From Rhodosalinus halophilus (GTDB lineage Bacteria; Pseudomonadota; Alphaproteobacteria; Rhodobacterales; Rhodobacteraceae), in the NCBI RefSeq assembly GCF_003298775.1, contig NZ_QNTQ01000005.1, positions 1 through 64,000 on the forward strand: DNA of 64,000 bases, written 5' to 3'. A program made the position numbers and the translations under genes. The notes under the pieces were generated by a model. That model did not search any database and was not told the DNA's origin. It saw only the letters and a program-made list of their open reading frames with translations. Shown here piece after piece: positions 16,373 through 25,118 of this stretch. Each line of letters begins with the position of its first letter. The stretch's first letter is position 1.

Positions 16373-16831
16373 TCACTCCAGTTGCAGATAGACCCGCTCG
16401 CCCGCCGCGAGCGGAGAGAGGCGATGCTGGCGGCCTCCGACGCTCAGCCGGTGATCGGTCGAGGGGCGCCCGATCCGCACGGGCAGCGCGTTGTCCGGCA
16501 TTGGTTGGTCGATCCCCTCCAGCCAGTAGCCGCCCTCCGGCGCGTTCACCAGCCTTCCGCCGCGGCCTTCGACCTCGCCCAGACCGGCGGAAAAGTCGTG
16601 CAGGTAGGAACGGGAGAGGATCATCCGGCCCTCACGGTTCACGAAGCAGTCGGCGACATGACCACCCGTCACCGAATGGTTCCAGCTCAGGCACCATTCC
16701 GACCCCTCGGGCGCGCGCTCAGTCAAGAGCACGCGGCCCTCCGCGGTCTCGACCGTCAGCGTTCCGGCCATGGCGGGAAACGCCGTGACGAGAAGGGCGG
16801 CCGCGAGGGGCCGCCCTGCCCGTTTCCACAT
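16373..16831 (-). CDS. DUF1850 accessory protein of the TRAP operon
   Basis: 152-residue exported protein with a signal peptide (GRPLAAALLVTAFPAMAG) and a compact beta-rich domain containing WCLSWNHSVTGGHVADCF. DUF1850 proteins sit almost always between a TAXI receptor and the fused TRAP permease, as here, and probably help the receptor or the permease in the periplasm. The ATG overlaps the receptor stop. The molecular role is not established. Confidence 0.82.
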   Translation of the reverse strand: MWKRAGRPLAAALLVTAFPAMAGTLTVETAEGRVLLTERAPEGSEWCLSWNHSVTGGHVADCFVNREGRMILSRSYLHDFSAGLGEVEGRGGRLVNAPEGGYWLEGIDQPMPDNALPVRIGRPSTDHRLSVGGRQHRLSPLAAGERVYLQLE

Positions 16832-17784
16832 CACTCGCGCAGGCGGTCGGGGATCTCGGCCCCCGTCTCCTCGTAGTAGCGCAGCGCGCCCGGGTGCATC
16901 GGGATCGGCGTCGCGCCGAGCGAGAACTCGACCGTCGTGTCGTTCGCCGCCGGATGCACCGCGATCAGCTCGTCCACGTTCTCGAACATGTTCATGACGA
17001 TCTGATAGGCCAGCTCCTCGTCCATGTCGGCATGGACGACGAGGACGTTGGGCACCGCGATGGTCGGCACCGGCTCTTCGACGCCTTCGTAGATGCCCGC
17101 GCGCAGCGTGTAGGGCGCGAAGGTGCCGTGCTGTGCGATGCCGGCCTGCACCTCTTCGTCCGACAGCGGCACCAGGCGGATGTCGCGCGTCGCGGCAAGG
17201 TTCATGATCGACGAGGTCGGCGGCCCCACGGACCAGAAGCCCGCGTCGATGTCGCCGTCGCGCAGCGCGTCGGCCGTCTCGTTGAAGTTCAGGCGCTGCT
17301 CGTCGATGTCGTCGTAGGTGATGCCGTTCGCCTCGAGGATGCGGCGGGCGTTCACCTCCGTGCCCGAGCCCGGCGCGCCGACCGAGACTCGCTTGCCCTC
17401 GAGATCCGACAGGCTCTCGATGCCGCTGTCTGCGAGCGTCACGATCTGGATCGCGTTGGGATAGATCGAGCCCAGCGCACGCGCGTCCACCGCGCGGCCC
17501 TCGAACTGGCCGTTGCCCTCGTAGGCGTCCACGACGGTGTCGGCGAGCGCGATGGCGATGTCGCTGTCCCCGCGCGAGATCAGCGCCATGTTCTCGACCG
17601 AGGCGCCGGTGACTTCCGCCGTGGCCGAGGCGCCCTCGACGTGGCGGCCGATCAGCTCGGCCAGACCGCCGCCGTAGGGGTAGTAGGTGCCGCCCGTGCC
17701 GCCCGTGGCGATCGACAGGTCCTGCGCTTGCGCAGTTCCGCCGAGCGCCACGGCGGCTGCCGCGGCGAGGATGATATGCTTCAT
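16831..17784 (-). CDS. TAXI family TRAP transporter solute receptor
   Basis: 317-residue periplasmic binding protein. The signal peptide is MKHIILAAAAAVALGGTAQA, and the mature part opens with the TAXI hallmark LSIATGGTGGTYYPYGG. Further family segments are SVGAPGSGTEVNARRI and GFWSVGPPTSS. The start follows a GGGAGGATA ribosome site; an upstream in-frame ATG would place 32 odd residues before the signal peptide. It delivers its ligand to the fused permease downstream. The ligand cannot be inferred with confidence. Confidence 0.92.
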   Translation of the reverse strand: MKHIILAAAAAVALGGTAQAQDLSIATGGTGGTYYPYGGGLAELIGRHVEGASATAEVTGASVENMALISRGDSDIAIALADTVVDAYEGNGQFEGRAVDARALGSIYPNAIQIVTLADSGIESLSDLEGKRVSVGAPGSGTEVNARRILEANGITYDDIDEQRLNFNETADALRDGDIDAGFWSVGPPTSSIMNLAATRDIRLVPLSDEEVQAGIAQHGTFAPYTLRAGIYEGVEEPVPTIAVPNVLVVHADMDEELAYQIVMNMFENVDELIAVHPAANDTTVEFSLGATPIPMHPGALRYYEETGAEIPDRLRE

Positions 17785-17889
17785 TGGGTATCCTCCCGTT
17801 TTCTGGAAGCGTTCGCGCCCCGCGCGCCCGCCCCTCGCGTTGTGCGTCCCTAGAACAAGTCCCGAGGGCCCCGATGTCAAGCGCAGCCC

Positions 17890-18690
17890 TCAGACGGCGA
17901 GCGGCCCCGCCCGGTTCGCGATCTCGCGCCGCAGCGAATAGACGGTGGCGAGCGACGTGCGCGCGTTGCCCGAGGCCACGTTCTCGATCCGCATGGAATA
18001 GCGCGCGACGGGCGAGACGACCTCGTAGGCGTGGATGTTGCCGGGCGCCGCAGGATCCGCCACCAGCCGCGCCTTCGTCGCCTCGAATCCCGCGCCGGCC
18101 AGAGCCAGGGTCGCCGCGACGTTCGCGTTCTTGGGGAACTGCTCGGCGGCGCTCCGTGCGTTCCCCTCGAAGACCACGGCCGGCTCCGTGAGCGCGTCGA
18201 GATCGAGCAGGGTGTCCGCCGGCGTGCCTTTCCACGCGGCGGGCGGCTTGGTTCCGGTGTAGCTGACCTCCAGCCCGCCCGCGGGCGCCAGCGCGGCCAG
18301 AAGGTCGGTGCCGCCCACGGCGCCCGCCGGCAGGATCAGCCGCGCACCGCCGTCCTGCGCTGCCGCCAGAAGCGCGTCGTGCAGCCCGGCGTCGGCCAGC
18401 GCGCCGACAGAGGCAAGCACCACGTCCAGCCCCGCGGCCAGAACGGGGGCGACATGGGCGCTGACGGCCGCGTGGCCTGCGCATTCCACCACCAGGTCGG
18501 GGCCCGCCGCGATCAATCCGGGCGCCTCGGTCACCACCTCGACCGCATGGCCCGCGACCGCGTCGCGCGCCGCATCCTCGCGGCCCGTGCGGGCCAGCAC
18601 GGTGATCCGGTCCACCCGCGGCCCGCGCTCGGCCAGGAGCTCCGCGAGCGTCGCCGCGATGGTGCCGTAGCCGATCAGTCCAAGGTGCAT
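17890..18690 (-). CDS. nadX: L-aspartate dehydrogenase (NadX type)
   Basis: 266-residue NAD(P)-dependent dehydrogenase that converts aspartate to iminoaspartate or oxaloacetate. It has an N-terminal Rossmann motif (MHLGLIGYGTIAATLAELL), the PAGAVGGTDLLAAL segment and the FPKNANVAATLALAG motif typical of the DUF108/NadX domain. The start is the ATG followed directly by the Rossmann strand. It lies 105 bases upstream of the TAXI receptor in the same direction, so the transporter may bring in a C4 or amino acid. Use in NAD synthesis is also possible, but no nadA or nadC is near. Confidence 0.85.
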   Translation of the reverse strand: MHLGLIGYGTIAATLAELLAERGPRVDRITVLARTGREDAARDAVAGHAVEVVTEAPGLIAAGPDLVVECAGHAAVSAHVAPVLAAGLDVVLASVGALADAGLHDALLAAAQDGGARLILPAGAVGGTDLLAALAPAGGLEVSYTGTKPPAAWKGTPADTLLDLDALTEPAVVFEGNARSAAEQFPKNANVAATLALAGAGFEATKARLVADPAAPGNIHAYEVVSPVARYSMRIENVASGNARTSLATVYSLRREIANRAGPLAV

Positions 18691-18760
18691 GGCCGCCTCT
18701 CTCTTTGCTGCGTGGCCCGCACCAGAACCGGATACGCCACGCGGGTTCAAGGCCGCTGCA

Positions 18761-21265
18761 CTACTCTGCCGGCGCGGGAGCCGGTGCGGCGGCGGGCCGC
18801 CCGGCCGGCTTCGCCTCTGACATGGCCGGCTTCAGGCGACGCAGACGCAGCGCGTTGGTCAGCACGAAGACCGACGAGAGCGCCATCGCCCCCGCCGCCA
18901 GCATGGGCGAGAGCAGCAGGCCCATGGCGGGATAGAGCACGCCTGCTGCGACCGGAATGAGCGCGGTGTTGTAGCCGAAGGCCCAGACCAGGTTCTGCCG
19001 GATGTTGCGCAGCGTGGCCTTCGAGACCTCGACCGCGTTCACCACACCGGCAAGGTCCCCCGACATCAGCACCACGTCAGCCGATTCCATCGCAACGTCG
19101 GTGCCGGTGCCGATGGCCACGCCCACCTCGGCCTCTGCCAGCGCGGGCGCGTCGTTGATCCCGTCGCCCACGAAGGCCAGCTTGCGCCCGCCCTCGCGCA
19201 ATTCGCGCACCGCGGCGACCTTGCCGTCGGGCAGGACGCCCGCAATCACCCGGTCGATGCCTACGTCGCGCGCGATGGCCTGCGCGGTCTCTTCCCGGTC
19301 GCCGGTGATCATCGCGATCTCGAGGCCCATCTCGCGCAGTCGTGCTATCGCGGCGCGGCTCGTCTCCTTCACCGGATCGGCCACGGCGATCAGCGCGGCG
19401 GGCGCGCGGTCGATGGCGGCGTAGAGCACGCTTTCACCGCGTCCCGCGCGGCGCGCGTCCTCGTCGGCGAAGGCCGAAAGGTCGAGGCCCATCTCGCGCA
19501 TGTGCCGCGCCGAGCCCACGGCCACCTCGCGACCGTCCACCCACGCGCGGACGCCGCGGCCGGTCTCGGTCTCGAAGCCCTCGGCCTCGGGCACCGCAAC
19601 GCCCTCGGCCCGTGCCGCGCGCACGACGGCGGCAGCGATCGGATGCTCCGAGAGCGCCTCGACCGCGGCGACAAGGCCAAGCGCCTCGGCCCGGTCCACG
19701 CCCTTGGCCGGGATCAGCGCGGCCATCTCGGGACGCCCTTCCGTGACGGTGCCGGTCTTGTCCAGCGCCACCACGTCCACGCCCGCAAGCGCCTGCAGCG
19801 CCTCGCCCTTGCGGAAGAGCACGCCGAGATCGGCGGCACGGCCGGTGCCCACCATGATCGAGGTGGGTGTGGCAAGGCCCATGGCGCAGGGGCAGGCGAT
19901 GATGAGGACGGAGACACCCGCCACCAGCGCCATGGTCGCGGTCGGGCCGACCGCCAGCCAGACCAGCACCGTGACCGCGGCCACCGCCATCACGGCGGGC
20001 ACGAACCACAGCGTGACCCGATCCACCAGCGACTGGATCGGCAGGCGGGCGCCCTGCGCCTCCTCCACCATGCGAGTGATCTGCGCCAGCACGGTGTCCG
20101 CGCCCACGGCGGTGGCGCGGAAGCGGAAGCTGCCCGCGCCGTTCACCGTGCCGCCGGTGACGGAATCGCCCACCGACTTTTCCACAGGCAGCGGTTCGCC
20201 GGTGATCATGCTCTCGTCGACCTGCGCGGCGCCCTCGATGACCTCGCCGTCGGTGGGCAGGCGTTCGCCCGGGCGCACCATCAGGATGTCGCCCTTCCGC
20301 ACCTCGTCTACCGGCACCTCGACCGCGTCGCCATCCCGCTCGACACGCGCCATGCGCGCCCGCAGGCCCATCAGGCGCTCGATCGCGGCGCCCGTGCGGC
20401 CCTTGGCGCGCGCCTCCAGCGTGCGGCCCAGCAGGATCAGCGTGACGATCACCGCCGCGGCCTCGAAATAGACCGCGCGCACGTCCGCCGGCAGCAGCCC
20501 AGGCGCGAATGTCGCAATGGTGGAATATCCCCAGGCCGCAGCGGTGCCCACGGCGACCAGGCTGTTCATGTCGGGCGCGCCTTTCAGCAGCGCCGGCACG
20601 CCCCGCAGGAAGAACTCGCGCCCCGGCCCGGCCAGCACGCCGGTGGTCAGCGCGAACTGGATGAGCCAGCTCGCGTCGTGCCCGATCGTGCGCCCGATCA
20701 GCCCGTGGAAGCCGGGGATCATGTGCCCGCCCATCTCGAGCAGGAAGACCGGCAGGGTCAGGAGCGCCGCGATCAGCGTGCGCCGCCCGGCCTGCCGCGC
20801 CTCTTCGGCCTTGCGCGCGGAGCGGTCCGCGCTGTCGTCGGCGCCGGCGGGTTTTGCGGGGTAGCCTGCCTCTGTCACCGCGTCGGCAAGCGCCCGTGAC
20901 CCGACGGCGCCCTCGAGCACGGTGACGCGCGCCTCTTCGGCGGCCAGGTTCACCTCGGCCGAAAGAACGCCGGGAACCGACTCCAGCGCCGCATCGACAC
21001 GGCCCACGCAGGAGGCGCAGTTCATGCCCGAGATCGCGAGCGCGATGGTTTCGGTGCGCGCGGGGTAACCCGCCCGGTCGAGCGCAGCGGCGACCTCGGC
21101 GCCGCGCTCGGGCGCCTCCAGCGTCACGCTGGCCGTCTCCGCGGCCAGATTGACGTGGACGTCACGGACGCCCTCGACCGCCTCCAGGGCCGCAGCGGCA
21201 CGGCGCACGCAGCCTGCACAGCTCATCCCGTCAAGCGCGAAAGAAATGCGGTCTCCGTCGCTCAT
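18761..21265 (-). CDS. copA: Copper-exporting P1B-type ATPase
   Basis: 834-residue heavy-metal ATPase that pumps Cu(I) out of the cytoplasm. Two N-terminal metal-binding domains carry GMSCAGC (C16, C19) and GMNCASC. The intramembrane metal site is ACPCAMG, the phosphorylation site DKTGTVTEG, the nucleotide-binding mark SEHPIA and the hinge GDGINDAP. About eight membrane helices are visible. CPC and the two HMA domains indicate Cu(I)/Ag(I) specificity. The upstream TTG that would lengthen the ORF is really the -35 box of a CueR-like promoter, which supports the ATG chosen here. Confidence 0.95.
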   Translation of the reverse strand: MSDGDRISFALDGMSCAGCVRRAAAALEAVEGVRDVHVNLAAETASVTLEAPERGAEVAAALDRAGYPARTETIALAISGMNCASCVGRVDAALESVPGVLSAEVNLAAEEARVTVLEGAVGSRALADAVTEAGYPAKPAGADDSADRSARKAEEARQAGRRTLIAALLTLPVFLLEMGGHMIPGFHGLIGRTIGHDASWLIQFALTTGVLAGPGREFFLRGVPALLKGAPDMNSLVAVGTAAAWGYSTIATFAPGLLPADVRAVYFEAAAVIVTLILLGRTLEARAKGRTGAAIERLMGLRARMARVERDGDAVEVPVDEVRKGDILMVRPGERLPTDGEVIEGAAQVDESMITGEPLPVEKSVGDSVTGGTVNGAGSFRFRATAVGADTVLAQITRMVEEAQGARLPIQSLVDRVTLWFVPAVMAVAAVTVLVWLAVGPTATMALVAGVSVLIIACPCAMGLATPTSIMVGTGRAADLGVLFRKGEALQALAGVDVVALDKTGTVTEGRPEMAALIPAKGVDRAEALGLVAAVEALSEHPIAAAVVRAARAEGVAVPEAEGFETETGRGVRAWVDGREVAVGSARHMREMGLDLSAFADEDARRAGRGESVLYAAIDRAPAALIAVADPVKETSRAAIARLREMGLEIAMITGDREETAQAIARDVGIDRVIAGVLPDGKVAAVRELREGGRKLAFVGDGINDAPALAEAEVGVAIGTGTDVAMESADVVLMSGDLAGVVNAVEVSKATLRNIRQNLVWAFGYNTALIPVAAGVLYPAMGLLLSPMLAAGAMALSSVFVLTNALRLRRLKPAMSEAKPAGRPAAAPAPAPAE

Positions 21266-21293
21266 GGCCTGCCTCCGTTCGCCGAGTCGACCC

Positions 21294-21325
21294 TGATGTG
21301 GGGCCTCCAGCAACTGGAAGGTCAA
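21294..21325 (-). promoter_or_regulatory. CueR/MerR-type copper-responsive promoter of copA
   Basis: On the minus strand the -35 box TTGACC (21325-21320) runs straight into the dyad CCTTCCAG-TTG-CTGGAGG (21321-21304). This closely resembles the E. coli copA operator, including TTGACC merged with CTTCC and a TTGCTGGA centre. A weak -10 lies about 19-20 bases after the -35, the over-long spacing that MerR-family activators act on. The copA ATG is about 30 bases downstream. No cueR gene is in the window. Confidence 0.75.
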
Positions 21326-21335
21326 GGCCCGGCGG

Positions 21336-21575
21336 TCAGAAGACCTTGAACGTCAGCGTCGTGAGGCTTCGCTCGATGCCGGGGATGTCGAGCACCTTTT
21401 CGTTGATGAACTTGCCCACGTCCTCGCCCTCGGGGATGTAGAGCTTCATCAGCAGATCCCATTCGCCGCTGGTGGAATAAAGCTCCGACTGGATCTCGCG
21501 CAGCACGATCTCCTCGGCGACCTGATAGGTGGTGCCGGGCTTGCAGCGCAGCTGGACGAAGACGAGCGTGGACAT
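21336..21575 (-). CDS. Stand-alone Lrp/AsnC ligand-binding (RAM) domain protein
   Basis: 79-residue protein made only of the alpha-beta ligand-binding domain of Lrp/AsnC regulators, without the helix-turn-helix. It opens [20 protein letters not shown] and has the typical [17 protein letters not shown] strand-turn segment. Such SIAM proteins bind amino acids and may form mixed oligomers with full-length Lrp proteins. It lies between copA and hisB; its stop is just 11 bases from the copA -35 box. Confidence 0.85.
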   Translation of the reverse strand: MSTLVFVQLRCKPGTTYQVAEEIVLREIQSELYSTSGEWDLLMKLYIPEGEDVGKFINEKVLDIPGIERSLTTLTFKVF

Positions 21576-21701
21576 TGGGCGCCTCCCGGATGACAGCGCG
21601 AAAGCTGGCACAGGCACCACGGCGGCGCAATGGGCGCACGCCGCGGGCTTGGCGGCAGCCCCCCGCGGCGCTAGAAGGCGCGGGTCCGCAAGGAGACCGC
21701 C

Positions 21702-22289
21702 ATGCGCAGCGCCCGCATCGACCGAAAGACAGCCGAGACCGAGATCGCGCTGGAGATCGAACTCGACGGCACCGGCGCGCGGGAGATCGCGACCGGCGTC
21801 GGCTTTTTCGACCACATGCTCGAGCAGCTCGCGCGGCATTCGCTGATCGACATCACGCTGAAGGCGACGGGCGACCGGCATATCGACGATCACCACACCG
21901 TCGAGGACTGCGGAATCGCCCTGGGCCAGGCCCTGCGCGAGGCGCTTGGCGACAAGCGCGGCATCCGCCGCTACGGCGCTGTCACGCTGGTAATGGACGA
22001 GGCGCGCGTCGCGGCCGCGCTGGACCTCTCGGGGCGACCCTTCCTCGTCTGGGACGTGGAGTTTCCCGGCGCGAAGATCGGCGCCTTCGACACCGAGCTG
22101 GTACGCGAGTTCTTCCAGGCTCTCGCGAGCCACGGCGGCATCACCCTGCACGTCACGCGCGATGCAGGGATCAACAGCCACCACATCGCCGAGGCCGCCT
22201 TCAAGGCCGTGGCCCGCGCCCTGCGCCAGGCGGTGGAGCCCGACCCGCGCGCGGGCGGCGAGGTGCCTTCGACCAAGGGCACGCTTTGA
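21702..22289 (+). CDS. hisB: Imidazoleglycerol-phosphate dehydratase
   Basis: 195-residue enzyme of histidine synthesis that dehydrates imidazoleglycerol phosphate to imidazole acetol phosphate, using Mn. The duplicated metal-binding motifs are present: [13 protein letters not shown] and [16 protein letters not shown] in the first half, and [18 protein letters not shown] in the second. It is monofunctional, with no histidinol-phosphatase domain. A good AAGGAGA ribosome site precedes the ATG. A structured repeat follows the stop by about 30 bases before hisH. Confidence 0.96.
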   Translation: MRSARIDRKTAETEIALEIELDGTGAREIATGVGFFDHMLEQLARHSLIDITLKATGDRHIDDHHTVEDCGIALGQALREALGDKRGIRRYGAVTLVMDEARVAAALDLSGRPFLVWDVEFPGAKIGAFDTELVREFFQALASHGGITLHVTRDAGINSHHIAEAAFKAVARALRQAVEPDPRAGGEVPSTKGTL

Positions 22290-22319
22290 CGCGCCGCGCT
22301 TGAAGACGGCGCGTCACGC

Positions 22320-22390
22320 GGGGGGCTGTCCGCCCCCTCGGCGGCTGTCGCCGCCTCACCCCCGAGGGTATTTTTTCGCAAGAGGAAGAA
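22320..22390 (+). repeat. Structured ~70-bp GC-rich palindromic repeat, copy A
   Basis: Intergenic copy between hisB and hisH. In order it has a first stem GGGGGC-TGTCC-GCCCCC, a second stem GGCGGC-TGTC-GCCGCC, then CACCCCCGAGG, a run TATTTTTT and a purine-rich AAGAGGAAGAA tail. It lies 30 bases after the hisB stop and could end hisB transcripts. Four more copies are at 26374, 38041 (reverse), 40117 and 59899 (reverse). Confidence 0.8.
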
Positions 22391-22489
22391 CCGGGGCCGG
22401 AGGACGGTGGGGATTTGGTCGCGCGGCTTGGCAATTGCCGAGCGCTGGTCTAGTCAGCGCCCGTTCCCGCGAGGCTGGAGGCTTGCGCC

Positions 22490-23128
22490 TTGACCACCGT
22501 CATCGTCGATTACGAGAGCGGCAACCTGCATTCGGCCGAGAAGGCGTTTCAGCGCATGGCGGCCGAGACGGGCGCGGGCGCGGTTCTGGTCACCGCGGAC
22601 CCCGAGAGCGTGGCGCGCGCCGAGCGCGTGGTTCTGCCGGGAGATGGTGCCTTCCCCGCCTGCCGCCGCGCGCTTTTCGAGCACTCGGGGCTCTTCGAGG
22701 CGATCGAGGAGGCGGCAATCACCCGCGGGCGCCCTTTCCTGGGCATCTGCATCGGGATGCAGATGCTGGCCACCCGCGGCCTGGAATACGAGGAGACGGC
22801 GGGCTTCGACTGGATCCCCGGAACGGTGGAGCGCATCGCGCCCTCGGATCCGGGTCTCAAGGTGCCGCACATGGGCTGGAACGATCTGGTGATCGACCGG
22901 GCGCACCCCCTGCTCGAAGGCATCGGGACGGGCGACCACGCCTATTTCGTGCATTCCTACCACATGCGGCTCGACGACCCGGCCCATCTGCTCGCGCATG
23001 TCGACTATGGCGGGGCGGTCACCGCGATCGTGGGCCGCGGGACGATCCTGGGCACGCAGTTCCACCCCGAGAAGAGCCAGGCGGTTGGGCTGCGGCTGAT
23101 CGCGAATTTCCTTAGCTGGCGACCCTAG
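22490..23128 (+). CDS. hisH: Imidazole glycerol phosphate synthase, glutaminase subunit
   Basis: 212-residue class I glutamine amidotransferase that supplies ammonia to HisF in histidine and purine-precursor (AICAR) formation. The nucleophile is C87 in GICIGMQ, and the His/Glu pair is in GTQFHPEKSQ. It starts at TTG after GGCTGGAGG; no ATG is available near the conserved N-terminus VIVDYESGNLHS. Its stop overlaps the convergent DUF2147 gene by four bases. The partner hisF is not in this window. Confidence 0.95.
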   Translation: MTTVIVDYESGNLHSAEKAFQRMAAETGAGAVLVTADPESVARAERVVLPGDGAFPACRRALFEHSGLFEAIEEAAITRGRPFLGICIGMQMLATRGLEYEETAGFDWIPGTVERIAPSDPGLKVPHMGWNDLVIDRAHPLLEGIGTGDHAYFVHSYHMRLDDPAHLLAHVDYGGAVTAIVGRGTILGTQFHPEKSQAVGLRLIANFLSWRP

Positions 23129-23526
23129 CGGACGCGCCGCCATTTCTGGCTCCTGCAGACGGGGCCGAGGCAGCCCCGCACCGTCAGCCGGTCGCCCTCG
23201 AGGACGAGTTCTCCGTCATAGGTCCGGTCATGGGCAGGAACGTAGGCGCGGCCTTCGTAGCGGTTGCCGCCTGCCGGCTCGAGGCCCCAGAAGACGCGTT
23301 CGCCCACGTTGGGCGTGTGGATCTCGCGGCCCTGTGCATCGAAGGCGCGTGCGATGGTGCCGCAGATGTCCTGCGCGCAGCGTTCGACGACGACATGGGC
23401 GTACTGGTCCTTGCTGTCGGGGCCGGTCCGCCAGGTGCCCAGCACCGGCTCGGCCCCGGCGGGGACCGCCTGCGCGGCGATGAGGCCCATCGCCGCGAAA
23501 GACGAAAGCGGGCTCGGGCTTGTCAT
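23125..23526 (-). CDS. DUF2147 secreted protein (copy 1)
   Basis: 133-residue exported protein. The signal peptide ends near PAGAEP, and the mature domain opens VLGTWRT and contains CGTIARAF, GERVFWGLEPAGGNRYEGR and GCLGPVCRSQKWRR. This is the DUF2147 fold, a lipocalin-like beta-barrel of unknown function common in alphaproteobacteria. It is antisense inside the his cluster and is a paralogue of the next gene. No ribosome site is obvious. Confidence 0.8.
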   Translation of the reverse strand: MTSPSPLSSFAAMGLIAAQAVPAGAEPVLGTWRTGPDSKDQYAHVVVERCAQDICGTIARAFDAQGREIHTPNVGERVFWGLEPAGGNRYEGRAYVPAHDRTYDGELVLEGDRLTVRGCLGPVCRSQKWRRVR

Positions 23527-23559
23527 AAACGCGACTGTCTCATGATGCTCGGGTTCGGG

Positions 23560-23955
23560 TCAAACGGCTCGGCGGACCCGTGCCCAGGTCTGGCTAGCGC
23601 AGACAAGGCCCCCGGCGACGCATCCCTTCAGGCGCAGCCGGTCGCCCGAGCGCTCCGTCCGACCCGGATAGACGCGGTCGTTCGCGGGGTGCCAGACGCG
23701 GCCCTCGTAGCGCCCGCCGCCCTGCGAAACCATGCCGCGCACCAGCATCTCGCCGAGGGTCTCGGAGAGGTATTCGCCCTCGGCGTCGAAGGTGCGCGTG
23801 ACGACGCCGCAGACCGCCTCGCCGCAGCGCCGCATCTCGACATGCGCGCAGCCGCCATCGTCGACCTCGGTCTGCCAGGTGCCGAGCACGGGATCGGCCG
23901 CGGCCGCCCCTGCGAGGCCGAATGCCGCGCCGAATAGGGCGCGCCGGAACTGCAT
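23560..23955 (-). CDS. DUF2147 secreted protein (copy 2)
   Basis: 131-residue exported paralogue of the neighbouring gene, with the same order of segments: [33 protein letters not shown] and a C-terminal [16 protein letters not shown]. The ATG before the signal peptide ([20 protein letters not shown]) has a GGGAGGAG ribosome site, so the 38-residue upstream extension is rejected. The two copies form a tandem pair on the strand opposite hisH and hisA. Function unknown. Confidence 0.82.
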   Translation of the reverse strand: MQFRRALFGAAFGLAGAAAADPVLGTWQTEVDDGGCAHVEMRRCGEAVCGVVTRTFDAEGEYLSETLGEMLVRGMVSQGGGRYEGRVWHPANDRVYPGRTERSGDRLRLKGCVAGGLVCASQTWARVRRAV

Positions 23956-24086
23956 GCTCTCCTCCCTCATCGCCTCCGGGCTCAGCTTGCGCCGCCCGCT
24001 GGCCGATTCAGGCCGCCCCGCGTCGCGGGTTTGCATTCGCCGCGCGGGCGGGGCAGATACGCGCGACACCAGCGGAGCCAGACGCG

Positions 24087-24806
24087 ATGATCCTCTACCC
24101 CGCCATCGACCTCAAGGACGGACAGGCCGTGCGGCTCCTGCGCGGCGAGATGGAGCAGGCCACGGTCTTCAACGACGATCCTGCCGATCAGGCGCGCGTC
24201 TTCGTGAAAGCAGGGGCCGAGTGGCTGCACCTCGTGGATCTCAACGGCGCATTCGCCGGCCGACCGGTGAACGCGGACGCGGTCGAGGCGATCCTCGCCG
24301 CCTGTCCGGGCACGCCCGCCCAGCTCGGCGGCGGAATCCGCGACATGTCCACCATCGAGGGATGGCTCGAGAAGGGCCTCGCCCGCGTGATCCTGGGCAC
24401 GGTCGCGGTGGAGGATCCGGAGCTGGTGCGCGCGGCGGCGCGCGCCTTCCCCGGCCGGATCGCGGTGGGCATCGACGCGCGTGACGGCCGGGTGGCGACC
24501 CGCGGCTGGGCGGAGGAAACGGAAGTGGAGGCGACCGACCTCGCGCGACGCTTCGAGGACGCGGGCGTGGCCGCCATCATCTACACCGACATCGACCGGG
24601 ACGGCGCGATGGGCGGCCCCAACGTGCCGGCGACCGAAGCGCTGGCGCGCGCCGTCGGCATCCCCGTGATCGCGAGCGGGGGCGTGTCGTCGCTCGCCGA
24701 TCTGATCGCGCTGCGCGACACGGGCGTGATCGCCGGCGCGATCTCGGGGCGCGCGCTCTACGACGGCAAGCTCGACCTGCGCGAGGCGCTCGCCGCGCTG
24801 GCCTGA
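24087..24806 (+). CDS. hisA: Phosphoribosylformimino-5-aminoimidazole carboxamide ribotide isomerase
   Basis: 239-residue TIM-barrel isomerase (ProFAR to PRFAR) of histidine synthesis. Catalytic D8 is in [16 protein letters not shown], and the second catalytic Asp is in [10 protein letters not shown]. Phosphate-binding loops GGGIRDM and ASGGVSS repeat in the two barrel halves. It starts at the ATG directly before this motif. The expected next gene hisF is absent; a 312-bp gap and puuD follow. Confidence 0.96.
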   Translation: MILYPAIDLKDGQAVRLLRGEMEQATVFNDDPADQARVFVKAGAEWLHLVDLNGAFAGRPVNADAVEAILAACPGTPAQLGGGIRDMSTIEGWLEKGLARVILGTVAVEDPELVRAAARAFPGRIAVGIDARDGRVATRGWAEETEVEATDLARRFEDAGVAAIIYTDIDRDGAMGGPNVPATEALARAVGIPVIASGGVSSLADLIALRDTGVIAGAISGRALYDGKLDLREALAALA

Positions 24807-25118
24807 GCGCGGCGGGGCGCAGGGCGGCCGCGCCCGGCAAGCGAGCGCCGAGGGCAGTGCGGCACGGGCCGGGCGCAGGACCGGCGGTGACGCGGGGCAG
24901 GAGGAGGGCCGGCGCGCGCAGGCGATCTCTGCGATGCGCCCGCGCGGGTCGGCGTCCTCCAGGACGGGACACGACGGCCGGGCTGGCGGGGGCGGCAGGC
25001 TGCGCCGCGACACGGTCGCGAACGCGCCAGCGGCGCCCTTGCCGGTCGCGGGCGGCGCGTGCTGCCCTTTCCTCGGGGCCTGTGCGCCGCTATCGGAGGG
25101 GTGAGAGAGGACGCACGC
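24807..25118. other. 312-bp GC-rich intergenic stretch between hisA and puuD
   Basis: No supported gene is seen here. The stretch is extremely G/C rich, which keeps several frames open without meaningful protein. I looked for the N-terminal hisF pattern expected after hisA and found none. It may carry the puuD promoter, but no clear -35/-10 pair stands out. Confidence 0.5.

Noticed and set aside
21266-21325. TTG start that would lengthen CopA by 20 residues
   Set aside because: The TTG is part of the -35 box TTGACC of the CueR-type promoter. The downstream ATG begins directly before the first metal-binding domain.
24807-25118. Possible hisF remnant after hisA
   Set aside because: No frame shows the hisF N-terminal pattern or its barrel motifs. 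The open frames here reflect very high GC.
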